Below, one piece after another: positions 24,745 through 33,828 of a stretch of DNA of 64,000 nt. This DNA is from Ignavibacteriaceae bacterium (GTDB lineage Bacteria; Bacteroidota; Ignavibacteria; Ignavibacteriales; Ignavibacteriaceae): contig JALNZG010000003.1 in NCBI GenBank assembly GCA_023229425.1, positions 1-64,000 of the forward strand, written 5' to 3'. Each line of letters starts with the position of its first letter. Position 1 is the stretch's first letter. Position numbers and translations under genes: made by a program. The notes under the pieces are model-generated. The model saw nothing but the letters and a program-made list of their open reading frames with translations. It did not search any database and was not told where the DNA came from.

Positions 24745-26142
24745 ATGGAACTTCAATTTATTGGCGCCGCAAAAACAGTAACGGGCTCGCTTCACTATTT
24801 CAAAGTTAATGGGAAAAAGTTTATTCTCGATTGCGGATTAGTCCAGGGCAAACGAAAAGAATCATTTGAATTAAACAAAACCTTTGAGTTTTTCGACCCG
24901 GAGGAAATTGATTTTGTTATTCTTTCTCATGCGCATATTGATCATGCGGGAAATCTTCCCAATCTTGTTAAAAGAGGGTTCCACGGCAACATCTACGCTA
25001 CTTTAGCAACCCGCGATCTTTGTTCGGTGATGCTTTTGGACAGCGCGCATATTCAAGAAAAAGACGTCGAGTATGTAAATAAAAAAAGAAAAAGGCAGAA
25101 CAAAAATCTTTTTGAACCTCTCTACACTTCGGAGGATGTGCATGAGACTATGGCATTATTTGTCGGATTAAATTATCATCGCACCTTCAAAATTGATGAC
25201 AATATTTCCGTAACTTTTTATGATGCCGGACATATTCTCGGTTCCGCAGTAGTTTATTTAACAATTAAAGAGAATGGCAAAACGTTCACGGTTGGATTTT
25301 CCGGAGACCTGGGAAGACCAAATCTGCCAATCCTTCGCGATCCTGAACAAATTCCTGATGTTGATTATTTTATCTGCGAAAGCACGTATGGAGGAAGATT
25401 TCATGAGACATTTGACAAAGCGGAAGAAAGTCTGACTGAAGTACTTAAGAAAGCTATTCAACGAAAAGCAAAAATTATTGTTCCTTCGTTCAGTGTTGGT
25501 AGAACACAGGAGCTTGTTTATGTGCTTAATCAAATCTTTGAAAAAGAATTAGTTCCGTCTATTCCTATTTTTGTTGATAGTCCGTTATCGGTAAATACTA
25601 CGGCAATTTTCAGACTTCACCCTGAGTGTTTCGACAAAGAAACGATAAGTTTTATGAACCAGCATCACGATCCGTTCGGTTTTGAGAAATTGAAATACAT
25701 AACCGATGTGGAAGATTCAAAAATGTTAAATGAAATTGATGGTCCCGTAATGATCATTTCGGCATCGGGAATGGCGGAAGCCGGAAGAATTCAACATCAC
25801 CTCGCAAATAATGTCGCAAATGCAAATAACATCATATTGATCGTTGGATATTGCGCCGAACATACATTAGGAAGAAGAATTGTTGAACGCCAACCGGAAG
25901 TAAAAATCTTTGGAGAGGTATTTCCTTTGAACGCTGAAGTCATCGTCCTCAACTCGTTAAGTGCTCACGCTGATGCCAATGAATTGATAGATTATTGTAC
26001 AAAATTTGATAAGGTGAAAATGAAAAACTTCTTCATCGTTCATGGTGATGAAGACCAACAAATAAAATTCCGGGATAGATTACATACAGCAGGATTTGGT
26101 TTAGTAACCATTCCTTCCCGCGGAGATGTTTTTAGTTTGTAG
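24745..26142 (+). CDS. MBL-fold beta-CASP ribonuclease-like protein
   Basis: A 465-aa cytoplasmic protein of the metallo-beta-lactamase/beta-CASP/RMMBL group (YsiH/CPSF73-like). The zinc motif SHAHIDHAGN is intact, with further ligands in YDAGHILGSA and GFSGDLGR. The beta-CASP domain covers about residues 190-370 (FVDSPLSVNTT, SASGMAEAGRIQHHL), and the C-terminal RMMBL segment reads LNSLSAHADANELIDY and FIVHGDEDQ. Such proteins are RNA endo/exonucleases; the target is unknown. GAAGGAGAAAT precedes the ATG. Confidence 0.93.
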   Translation: MELQFIGAAKTVTGSLHYFKVNGKKFILDCGLVQGKRKESFELNKTFEFFDPEEIDFVILSHAHIDHAGNLPNLVKRGFHGNIYATLATRDLCSVMLLDSAHIQEKDVEYVNKKRKRQNKNLFEPLYTSEDVHETMALFVGLNYHRTFKIDDNISVTFYDAGHILGSAVVYLTIKENGKTFTVGFSGDLGRPNLPILRDPEQIPDVDYFICESTYGGRFHETFDKAEESLTEVLKKAIQRKAKIIVPSFSVGRTQELVYVLNQIFEKELVPSIPIFVDSPLSVNTTAIFRLHPECFDKETISFMNQHHDPFGFEKLKYITDVEDSKMLNEIDGPVMIISASGMAEAGRIQHHLANNVANANNIILIVGYCAEHTLGRRIVERQPEVKIFGEVFPLNAEVIVLNSLSAHADANELIDYCTKFDKVKMKNFFIVHGDEDQQIKFRDRLHTAGFGLVTIPSRGDVFSL

Positions 26143-26206
26143 ATTATGCAAGAAATATTTTTCGTCATAATTATGCAGCGTGATTTCTCTCATAGAAAAA
26201 ACGTGC

Positions 26207-28123
26207 ATGTTTTCTAAAATGAAATATTTTTTTATCATACTTTTTTCTTTTGGTATGCAGCAAATTATTGCGCAGAGAGAAGTCAATCAAGAGTCACTTT
26301 CTGTGCTGTTCAATGCGGATTCATTAAATTTTTTTGAAACAAAACTGGATAAACTTATTTCTATGTATCAACTGGAGACAAATTTTCTCTATACCAAATC
26401 ATTTTCTGACCTCTCATTTTCGGTGAAAGAGAACTACGGAACAACCCTAATTAAATCTGCAGATAAGAGTATTAAAGATGAACACTTTTTTTCATTTGGA
26501 ACAGCTTACAATTTAGACGAAAAAATTTCGGGGGGATTTGTGGTTAAACATTCAATTCTCTCAGACTCAAGAAAAATTGGAATTAATTCAGCAGAACAAT
26601 CGAGCATTGTCTTTTTCCCCCGTTATACTTTTACTCCTGAAATATTTGTGGCTCCTTTTGTCGGTTACTCCAGCAACAGGCAAATCGGAGTTCACGATGA
26701 CGGCATTTTATATGGTGGAGAAGCAAACATAAAAATAAATTCCGGTGAAGGATTTGAATTGTTTTCTTCAATAAAAATTAAAGAAGAAGATATTCTCCCA
26801 AGAAAAAACAATGTCCGGGATTTTCGCATTTCAGCAACAAATAAGTTTTCTGAATTTATCGGAAACATTCTTACCGTTTCTTACTTCGAAACAAGAAAAG
26901 ATTTCTATTATGAAGCTGATTCTTTAATTCGAAAAGAGTATTTAGTCGTTAATAATATTCAAAGCAGAAAAGAAAACAATTTCCGGTTTGATGATTCTCT
27001 TCGATACCTTCAATTTTTCCCGAATACAAATCTTACGTTACACAGTTCTGTTCTTTGGAGAAAAATTTATCGAAACACAAAGTATAAATCAGCGACAGCT
27101 GCTTCTCAGACAGTCTTTGATACGGAAATTCACGAACTTAAACTTGACCTTGAAGGTGAAGCCGAATATAAAAAAGATAATTTCCGACTCCTTATGAAAA
27201 CTGCTTTCACTGAACGCGATGAAAAGCATTCTGCAAATAATTTTGATGGGGCAAATCCATTCTTCTTTGAACAAAGGAATACTTCAGAATCGCAAAAAAA
27301 CAATTTTACCCAGCGCACAAGCTTAACAATTTCAAGCGATTATAGGCTGTCAAAAAGGGATAACATCACTTTAAGTCTTTTTCACAATAAACTTACTTAC
27401 GATACCCCTAGTAAAGAAAATTATGACGACAGAGACGAACTTCTTTCTATAATCAAAATACGATATGCGCGGTATTTAAATTCCTATTTTGAATTTTTTA
27501 CTTCCACAGAAGGAACACTAAACAAGTTAGTTTACATTTCAGCCCAACGCAGCTCCAACAACAATGTAAACCGTGTTCTTAAATTGCAATCCGGTGGTAC
27601 TTTTTACGGTAAAAGACTCCTATCCTATAATGCTTTTGAGGTCTCTGCAAATTATACTGTTTACGATTATGAAGATCTAAATCCGAATTACAAAAGCTAT
27701 TCTTTCAGGCAGTTTGGGATATTTGATTCAACTTCATTTCGATTAACGGGGAATATTGATGTGAAATTTTTAGGGTATTTGCGGCGCTCTGAACAAGGAG
27801 AATTGAAATGGAAAGAATTTTCACTTAAACCCACGCGGTTTTTAGAGGAATCATTTCTTCTGCCGCAACTTGCTTATATCTTTATGGATGCGCAATTCAT
27901 TCTTGGGTACCGGCAGTTTTCTTTAAAAACCTATACGTACAAAAAGACAGAAAAAGTTCTTGATTCATACTATGTAAGCCGCGGTCCGATCACCGAAATT
28001 TATTATTCGGTAATTGCCAAGATACAACTTCACCTGAAAGCCTGGTATGAGTTTGTGAGCCTGAATCAAAAAAGAGTAAACGAAATCCCGAATCTCGATT
28101 TTGCAGTATTGTTGAATTTATAA
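26207..28123 (+). CDS. Probable outer-membrane beta-barrel protein of unknown function
   Basis: A 638-aa protein with a signal peptide (KMKYFFIILFSFGMQQIIAQ). The start is set at ATG 26207; ATG 26219 is equally possible, and neither has a clear Shine-Dalgarno. The mature part consists of alternating strands rich in Tyr, Phe, Ser and Asn with short turns (YTFTPEIFVAPFVGYSSN, DYRLSKRDNITLSLFHNKL, TYKKTEKVLDSYYVSRG) and ends PNLDFAVLLNL, as expected for a barrel of many strands. No TonB box, plug or enzymatic motif is seen. It lies 64 nt after the nuclease gene, in the same direction. Confidence 0.65.
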   Translation: MFSKMKYFFIILFSFGMQQIIAQREVNQESLSVLFNADSLNFFETKLDKLISMYQLETNFLYTKSFSDLSFSVKENYGTTLIKSADKSIKDEHFFSFGTAYNLDEKISGGFVVKHSILSDSRKIGINSAEQSSIVFFPRYTFTPEIFVAPFVGYSSNRQIGVHDDGILYGGEANIKINSGEGFELFSSIKIKEEDILPRKNNVRDFRISATNKFSEFIGNILTVSYFETRKDFYYEADSLIRKEYLVVNNIQSRKENNFRFDDSLRYLQFFPNTNLTLHSSVLWRKIYRNTKYKSATAASQTVFDTEIHELKLDLEGEAEYKKDNFRLLMKTAFTERDEKHSANNFDGANPFFFEQRNTSESQKNNFTQRTSLTISSDYRLSKRDNITLSLFHNKLTYDTPSKENYDDRDELLSIIKIRYARYLNSYFEFFTSTEGTLNKLVYISAQRSSNNNVNRVLKLQSGGTFYGKRLLSYNAFEVSANYTVYDYEDLNPNYKSYSFRQFGIFDSTSFRLTGNIDVKFLGYLRRSEQGELKWKEFSLKPTRFLEESFLLPQLAYIFMDAQFILGYRQFSLKTYTYKKTEKVLDSYYVSRGPITEIYYSVIAKIQLHLKAWYEFVSLNQKRVNEIPNLDFAVLLNL

Positions 28124-28173
28124 ATTGTAGAAACAATTATTTTTCTTATTTTTCAACAAAAAATTTACATCAT

Positions 28174-28584
28174 TTGGAAACACAAAATTATCATCTCGAA
28201 ATAAAGAGCGACCCGAACAACCTTATAGTTGTGGAGGAGTTTTTCAATCAAATTGCAGTAGAGATCAATCTACCGGCAAAAAGAATTCCGGAGCTGATGG
28301 TGGCTTTAACAGAGGCTATAACCAATGCTATCATCCATGCCAACAAAAAAGATCCGTCAAAAATGGTTTATATAGATTTTATAGTTGAAGAAAAAATGTT
28401 GACAATTAAAGTAAAAGACGAAGGAAACGGATTTGACCCATCAGTTATCCCCGACCCTACACAACCGGAGAATTTATTTAGAGATTCCGGACGTGGTGTT
28501 TATTTAATGAAAGTATATTGTGATGAGGTGTATCACAACATCACTCCAACCGGAACTGAAACCATCCTAAAAATATCTTTTTAA
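28174..28584 (+). CDS. Anti-sigma-factor-type ATP-binding protein (RsbW/SpoIIAB-like HATPase)
   Basis: A 136-aa single-domain GHKL ATPase. The N box is ALTEAITNAIIHANKKD, G1 is DEGNGFDP and G2 is DSGRGVYLMK; there is no His-phosphotransfer domain, so it is not a full histidine kinase. RsbW-type proteins bind and phosphorylate anti-sigma antagonists or regulate stress responses. The start is TTG at 28174 with no strong ribosome binding site. No partner antagonist or sigma factor is adjacent. A symmetric terminator follows it. Confidence 0.88.
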   Translation: METQNYHLEIKSDPNNLIVVEEFFNQIAVEINLPAKRIPELMVALTEAITNAIIHANKKDPSKMVYIDFIVEEKMLTIKVKDEGNGFDPSVIPDPTQPENLFRDSGRGVYLMKVYCDEVYHNITPTGTETILKISF

Positions 28585-28593
28585 ATTAAAAAC

Positions 28594-28624
28594 AAAAAAG
28601 GCATCTCAACATGGATGCCTTTTT
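28594..28624. terminator. Bidirectional rho-independent terminator
   Basis: GGCATC (28600-28605) and GATGCC (28614-28619) form a stem with an 8-nt loop. It is flanked by six A on the left and five T on the right, so it works for both convergent genes (RsbW-like and mdh). The terminator at 44081 has the same GGCAT stem. Confidence 0.85.
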
Positions 28625-28648
28625 AATTTCGATCTAAAATTTCTAAAA

Positions 28649-29575
28649 CTAAATATCTAACTTTTTAATATTTGCGGTTACATCATCAGCCGATTTTTTC
28701 AATCCGGCAATCTCTTCGTCTGTCAATTTCAATTCAAGAATTTGTTCAATTCCGTTTACATTTAATTTTACCGGAACACCGCAATAAACATCATGTAACC
28801 CATATTCACCTTCAAGCCATGCTGAACAAGGAAGAACTCTATTGCTGTCTCTGGAAATTGCTTCCACCATTTCAACCGCTGAAGAAGACGGGGCATAATA
28901 GGCGCTTCCGGTTTTAAGATAGTTGACAATTTCAATTCCGCCGTTTCGGGCGCGGGTAACTAATGCTTCAATTCTTTCAGCAGAAATTAATTCGGAAATA
29001 GGAATTCCGGCAACAGTGGAGTAACGCACTAAGGGAACCATTGAATCTCCGTGTCCGCCTAAAACCATTGCTTGAACATCTCTAACGGAAACATTTAATT
29101 CCTGTGCAATAAAAAGTCTAAAGCGGGCAGAATCAAGAATTCCTGCCATTCCAATAACTCGCTGTTTTTTAAACCCACTAACTTTTTTAGCTACATAGGT
29201 CATAACATCTAGAGGATTGGAAACAACTATAAGAATTGCATTCGGGGAATGAGTTACAACTTGCTCTGTAACTGATTTTACAATTTTTGCATTCGCCGAT
29301 AAAAGATCATCTCTGCTCATCCCCGGTTTTCTTGCCAACCCTGCCGTTATCACAACAATTTCAGAATTTGCGGTAGCTGTATAATCATTTGTTCCGATAA
29401 TAGCCGAATCGAAACCTTCGACCGGTGCACTTTCCCACATATCTAGTGCTTTGCCTTGTGGTACTCCTTCAAGAATATCAACAAGTACAACTTCTTGCGC
29501 TAATTGCTTTTCAGCAATTCTCTGTGCCGCAGTAGAACCAACATTTCCGCCACCAATAACCGTTATTTTTTTCAT
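28649..29575 (-). CDS. mdh: Malate dehydrogenase
   Basis: A 308-aa NAD-dependent malate dehydrogenase of the LDH-like type, interconverting malate and oxaloacetate in the TCA cycle. The Rossmann motif is VIGGGNVGSTAAQRIAEKQ with Asp in VLVDI for NAD. ITAGLARKPGMSRDDLL contains the substrate Arg, IVVSNPLDVMTY the Asn, and MVLGGHGDSMVPLVRY the catalytic His. It is the last gene of a rplU-rpmA-mdh run, 23 nt after rpmA. Confidence 0.95.
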   Translation of the reverse strand: MKKITVIGGGNVGSTAAQRIAEKQLAQEVVLVDILEGVPQGKALDMWESAPVEGFDSAIIGTNDYTATANSEIVVITAGLARKPGMSRDDLLSANAKIVKSVTEQVVTHSPNAILIVVSNPLDVMTYVAKKVSGFKKQRVIGMAGILDSARFRLFIAQELNVSVRDVQAMVLGGHGDSMVPLVRYSTVAGIPISELISAERIEALVTRARNGGIEIVNYLKTGSAYYAPSSSAVEMVEAISRDSNRVLPCSAWLEGEYGLHDVYCGVPVKLNVNGIEQILELKLTDEEIAGLKKSADDVTANIKKLDI

Positions 29576-29598
29576 GATCTCCTCTGATTAAAGTTTAG

Positions 29599-29856
29599 TT
29601 AATCAACTGGGTAAACAGAAACTTTCTGTCTATCTCCTCTACCAATTTCAAACTTTACTAATCCTGAAGCAACCGCAAAAAGGGTATCGTCCCCACCGAT
29701 TTGCACATTTGTTCCTGGATGAAACTTTGTTCCCCTTTGACGGACAAGAATTGACCCGGCAGAAACTTTTTCTCCACCAAATCTTTTAACGCCTAAGCGC
29801 TGTGCATTACTATCTCTACCGTTCCGTGAAGAACCTTGACCTTTTTTATGAGCCAT
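29599..29856 (-). CDS. rpmA: 50S ribosomal protein L27
   Basis: An 85-aa protein with the canonical N-terminus MAHKKGQGSSRNGRDSNAQR and QRGTKFHPGTNVQIGGDDTLFA. L27 reaches the peptidyl-transferase centre. It lies 18 nt after rplU and 23 nt before mdh. No N-terminal extension needing proteolysis (as in Firmicutes) is present. Confidence 0.97.
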   Translation of the reverse strand: MAHKKGQGSSRNGRDSNAQRLGVKRFGGEKVSAGSILVRQRGTKFHPGTNVQIGGDDTLFAVASGLVKFEIGRGDRQKVSVYPVD

Positions 29857-29874
29857 ATTAAAACTCCTTACCTT

Positions 29875-30183
29875 TTAACCAATTTTTGTAATTTCTATTC
29901 TTGTTAATTGCTGACGGTGCCCGTTAAGTTTTTCGTGACCGGTTCTTCTTTTCTTTTTGAAAACAAAAACTTTTTCATCTTGAATGTGTTCAATAACTCT
30001 TGCGTAAACTTTTGGCGAATCTAAAAATGGGGATCCGATCTTTGTTTCGTTTTCATCACCTGCCAACAAGACAGAATCAAAAGTAAGTTCGCTATTTGGC
30101 TCTTGCGCCAAAAGCGGAACATACACTTTGTTTTTTTCAGATACTTTAAATTGCTGACCGGCAATTTCTACTACTGCATACAT
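29875..30183 (-). CDS. rplU: 50S ribosomal protein L21
   Basis: A 102-aa protein matching L21: MYAVVEIAGQQFKVSE at the N-terminus and KKKRRTGHEKLNGHRQQLTRI at the rRNA-binding C-terminus. First gene of the rplU-rpmA-mdh unit. A TTGAC-N18-TAATTTTG promoter candidate lies 32-62 nt upstream of its start. Confidence 0.96.
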   Translation of the reverse strand: MYAVVEIAGQQFKVSEKNKVYVPLLAQEPNSELTFDSVLLAGDENETKIGSPFLDSPKVYARVIEHIQDEKVFVFKKKRRTGHEKLNGHRQQLTRIEITKIG

Positions 30184-30214
30184 ATTTTTTTACCTTTTTT
30201 CATTTCTAAGTATG

Positions 30215-30245
30215 CAAAATTAGTGAAAAACCATATAGAAGTCAA
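30215..30245 (-). promoter_or_regulatory. Promoter for rplU-rpmA-mdh (TTGAC-N18-TAATTTTG)
   Basis: Minus-strand TTGAC (30245-30241) and TAATTTTG (30222-30215) are 18 nt apart. The -7 element is a perfect TAnnTTTG, and the unit starts at 30183. Confidence 0.6.
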
Positions 30246-30500
30246 TTTTAAGTGAAGAAAATATTTAGACACTGTTTTTTATCGTTTAGAAGTAGTTTTT
30301 AGTTGATTTTTTCACTATTTACCTAAAAAAATTGAGTTGAGCCATTTTTGTACAGGGAAAAAGAATTTTCGCAGAAATGGAAAGTTTATTTAGAATTCTT
30401 TTTTTCTAGCAATAGTGACCTATGATTTATGGCTGAGAGTTCATCATCTAGAAATTCTTCTCAACTTTTTGGAGAATTTAAGTGAATCCGCCTCTGAAAA

Positions 30501-30531
30501 TTGCAAATCCGTTAAGTTTACGGTAAATTTG
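30501..30531 (+). promoter_or_regulatory. Promoter for mutS (TTGCA-N18-TAAATTTG)
   Basis: TTGCA (30501-30505) and TAAATTTG (30524-30531) are 18 nt apart and lie 30 nt upstream of the mutS ATG. Same architecture as the nuoA and rplU candidates. Confidence 0.6.
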
Positions 30532-30560
30532 TTTCACTATTTTGAATGAAATGAAGTGTA

Positions 30561-33170
30561 ATGCAAACCCCCTTAATGGCCCAATATCTTAAAATCAAAG
30601 AAGCGCACCCGGATACGATTCTTCTTTTCCGCGTCGGTGACTTTTTTGAAACTTTTGAAGAAGACGCAAAAACTGCTTCAAAAGTGCTTGGGATTACTTT
30701 AACCCGCCGTGCAAACGGAGCGGCGGGAGATGTTCCGCTTGCCGGTTTTCCTCATCACGCTATTGATACTTATTTGCCAAAACTTGTTAGAGCCGGATAC
30801 CGGGTTGCCATTTGCGAGCAGACCGAAAATCCAAAATTTGCCAAAGGACTTGTTAAGCGGGAAGTTGTAGAAGTGGTTACTCCTGGAGTTGCTTTCACAG
30901 ATAAATTACTTGACCATAAAAAAAATAATTATCTTTTTTCGTTTGTAATCAAAGATGAAATTGCCGGAATTTCTTTTTGCGATATTTCTACCGGAGAATT
31001 TCAAGTTTATGAAGTTCCCGCCAATCATTTAAAACAGCAGATTGAATTGATCTCACCGGTTGAAATTCTTCTTTCGAAAAAATTAAAAGAAGAGTTTGCG
31101 CCAATAATTACGTCTATCAATTCTACTATTCGCATAACCAAACTTGACGATTGGATTTTCAATTTTGAATACGCAAAAGAACTTTTATTGATGCAGTTTA
31201 AAACGGTAAATTTAAAAGGATTCGGAATTGAAAAACTAAACGCCTGTGTAATTGCCGCGGGCGGAATTCTCAATTACTTACAGGAAACTCAGAAAGCAAA
31301 TCTTTCTCACTTAAATAAAGTCTCGCTTTACAATCCGTCCGATTATATGCTTTTGGATCATTCAACAAAGCGGAATCTTGAAATCATTTTTTCGATGCAG
31401 GACGGCGGACGCGAAGGCTCGCTTATTTCAATTCTTGATAAAACCGAAACCGCAATGGGGGGAAGATTATTGAAAAAATGGGTCTCTGCCCCGCTTAAAA
31501 AATTAGAACCAATTCTGGCACGGCAAAATGCGGTTGATGAATTTGTAAATAAAAAAGGAATTAGAAAAAAACTTTTACTTGAATTAAAAGAGATCGGCGA
31601 TCTTGAAAGATTGGTTTCAAAGATTTGTACCGGCAGAGCAAATCCGCGCGAACTTGTCTTCTTAAAAACTTCGCTTAAAAAAATTCCTAATCTAAAAGAA
31701 TTATTATCCGGCGCGGAATCAAAAGCGCTTTCACAAATTTTTCAGCAAGTGGAACCGCTTGAACAATTGGCGGAAAAAATTCAAATTGCTTTAGTTGATT
31801 CGCCACCCCTTTCTCTTGTGGATGGCGGCGTTATCCACAGCAATTACAGCGCTGAGCTTGATGAGCTGCGCGATATTTCTCTTAACGGAAAAGATTGGAT
31901 CGCAAATCTGCAAAAAACCGAACGTGAGAAATCGGGAATTTCATCGCTTAAAATAAATTACAACCGTGTATTCGGTTATTACATTGAAATAAGCAACACA
32001 CACAAAGATAAAATTCCGGCTGATTACATTCGCAAACAAACGCTGGTAAATTCAGAACGGTACATCACTCCCGATTTAAAAGAATATGAAGAAAAAGTTT
32101 TAAACGCCGAAGATAAAATTTACGAACTCGAATCTCAACTTTTCAATGAACTCCGTTTGTACGTTTCATCGTTTGCAGAAGTCATACAAAACAACGCGCG
32201 GCTTATTGCAATGCTCGATTGTTTTCTTTCATTTGCCGAAGTAGCTGAACAATATAATTATGTAAAACCGCTTGTTGATAATTCAACAATTTTAGAAATT
32301 AAAGAAGGGCGTCATCCGGTTGTTGAACGTATTTTACCGCCGGGTGAAAAATTTACTCCAAACAATTGTAAAATGAATAACGAAGAACAGCAAATCATTT
32401 TATTAACCGGACCAAATATGGCAGGCAAATCTGTTTATCTCCGGCAAATCGGATTGTTAGTTTTGTTGGCGCAAATCGGTTCGTTCGTTCCGGCAAAAGA
32501 AGCAACTATCGGATTAGTGGATAGAATTTTTACGCGCGTTGGCGCGAGCGACAATATTTCCGCGGGTGAAAGCACCTTCCTTGTCGAGATGCAGGAAGCT
32601 GCAAACATCATAAATAATGCAACTGCAAAAAGTTTGATTCTGCTCGACGAGATCGGAAGAGGAACATCAACGTTTGACGGAATTTCAATCGCCTGGGCGA
32701 TCACTGAATTTCTGCACGAGAACCCCGATATCGCTGCAAAGACACTCTTTGCAACTCACTATCACGAGTTGAATGAAATGTCTGATCTTTTTCCGCGAAT
32801 TAAAAATTATAAAGTTGAAGTTCGCGAGTATGATGATAAAGTTATTTTTCTGCACAAAGTAAATCCAGGCAGAGCCGACCACAGTTATGGAATTCAAGTT
32901 GCACAAATGGCGGGTTTACCAAAATTTGTTACCGACCGAGCAAAAGAAATTTTGTTTAACCTTGAAGGAAAAGAATTAACGCCATACGAAGTAAAAAAAG
33001 AACGTCTCGCAAAACTAAAACAGAAGAATGATACCCAGATCAATATGTTTGAATTTAAAGACGATAAGTTCCGCGATGAAATAAAAGATTTGGAAGTTAA
33101 TAATTTAACACCACTGCAGGCATTGACTTATTTGCACGATATGAAGAAGAAAGTTGAAGATGAAAAGTAA
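30561..33170 (+). CDS. mutS: DNA mismatch repair protein MutS
   Basis: MutS recognises mismatched bases and recruits MutL. The 869-aa protein is full length. The mismatch-reading Phe-X-Glu motif is present in FRVGDFFETFEEDAKTA. The C-terminal ATPase has Walker A GPNMAGKSVYLRQ, LVEMQEAANI, Walker B LILLDEIGRGTSTFDG and ATHYHEL, so it belongs to the repair-active MutS1 type rather than MutS2 (no Smr domain). Its last 11 bases overlap the following lipoprotein gene. MutL is not in the window. Confidence 0.97.
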   Translation: MQTPLMAQYLKIKEAHPDTILLFRVGDFFETFEEDAKTASKVLGITLTRRANGAAGDVPLAGFPHHAIDTYLPKLVRAGYRVAICEQTENPKFAKGLVKREVVEVVTPGVAFTDKLLDHKKNNYLFSFVIKDEIAGISFCDISTGEFQVYEVPANHLKQQIELISPVEILLSKKLKEEFAPIITSINSTIRITKLDDWIFNFEYAKELLLMQFKTVNLKGFGIEKLNACVIAAGGILNYLQETQKANLSHLNKVSLYNPSDYMLLDHSTKRNLEIIFSMQDGGREGSLISILDKTETAMGGRLLKKWVSAPLKKLEPILARQNAVDEFVNKKGIRKKLLLELKEIGDLERLVSKICTGRANPRELVFLKTSLKKIPNLKELLSGAESKALSQIFQQVEPLEQLAEKIQIALVDSPPLSLVDGGVIHSNYSAELDELRDISLNGKDWIANLQKTEREKSGISSLKINYNRVFGYYIEISNTHKDKIPADYIRKQTLVNSERYITPDLKEYEEKVLNAEDKIYELESQLFNELRLYVSSFAEVIQNNARLIAMLDCFLSFAEVAEQYNYVKPLVDNSTILEIKEGRHPVVERILPPGEKFTPNNCKMNNEEQQIILLTGPNMAGKSVYLRQIGLLVLLAQIGSFVPAKEATIGLVDRIFTRVGASDNISAGESTFLVEMQEAANIINNATAKSLILLDEIGRGTSTFDGISIAWAITEFLHENPDIAAKTLFATHYHELNEMSDLFPRIKNYKVEVREYDDKVIFLHKVNPGRADHSYGIQVAQMAGLPKFVTDRAKEILFNLEGKELTPYEVKKERLAKLKQKNDTQINMFEFKDDKFRDEIKDLEVNNLTPLQALTYLHDMKKKVEDEK

Positions 33171-33771
33171 AATCGTTTTATTGTCGCTCGTTTTGTTTCT
33201 TGTTTCGTGCGGAAAACAATACACGCCGGAACAACAAAAGTATATCGCTTCAATTGAACAGCAGAGAAAAGAAAAAGACGATTCAATGAAGAACGATGCT
33301 GATTCCCCCTTTAATCAAGAGCCTAAACAGCATTTTGAACCATTGAAATATTACAAGGTTGATCCCGATTTTGTTTTCAAAAGCAAGCTGATTGAATTTG
33401 AATCGAAAGACACTATTTCTATTTATGGAACAAAAGGTGAAGAAAGAAAAGTTGTCCGTTTCGGTTTTGTATCGATTTCCATTCAGAACAAAAATTATAA
33501 AATGAATGTTTACAATGGAACATCGCGAAGCGGAGAAAAATATTACAGTATTTGGTTTACAGATAAAACTACCGGAGAAGAAACATACGGAGTCGGAAGA
33601 TATTTGGATTTTGAATTAAACGCGGATAAAGATTTCCTTTACACGATTGATTTTAATCTTGCCTATAGCCCGTATTGTTCTTACAGCCCAAAATACTCTT
33701 GTGCGGTTCCAACAAAAGATGATTACCTTGATATTGAAGTAACTGCCGGAGAGAAAAAATTTCATAACTAA
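33160..33771 (+). CDS. DUF1684 family lipoprotein
   Basis: A 203-aa protein with a clear lipoprotein signal: hydrophobic stretch then LFLVSCGK, with the lipobox Cys at about residue 18. The C-terminal half has the DUF1684 signature: YSIWFTDKTTGEETYGVGRYLDFEL followed by IDFNLAYSPYCSYSPKYSCAVPTKDD and VTAGEKKF. Function of the family is not known. The ATG at 33160 overlaps the mutS end by 11 bases, so it is cotranscribed and probably translationally coupled, although no functional link with mismatch repair is apparent. Confidence 0.85.
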   Translation: MKSKIVLLSLVLFLVSCGKQYTPEQQKYIASIEQQRKEKDDSMKNDADSPFNQEPKQHFEPLKYYKVDPDFVFKSKLIEFESKDTISIYGTKGEERKVVRFGFVSISIQNKNYKMNVYNGTSRSGEKYYSIWFTDKTTGEETYGVGRYLDFELNADKDFLYTIDFNLAYSPYCSYSPKYSCAVPTKDDYLDIEVTAGEKKFHN

Positions 33772-33828
33772 CAAATCACTTTATAAATTGAAAGTGAAAT
33801 TCAAAAACAAAAAAGTAATTGGTGAAAA

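Larger units (their letters stand above)
30184..30560. other. Divergent promoter region between rplU and mutS
   Basis: A 377-nt region without an ORF. One promoter-like TTG/TAnnTTTG pair points left to rplU (30215-30245) and another points right to mutS (30501-30531). The central 200 nt are AT-rich and contain AGAATT/AATTCT runs without a clear stem or RNA family. Confidence 0.6.

Noticed and set aside
30240..30500. L21 leader RNA or riboswitch upstream of rplU/mutS
   Set aside because: No stable stem with conserved loop was found by eye, and the AT-rich sequence between the two promoter candidates shows no known ribosomal leader pattern.
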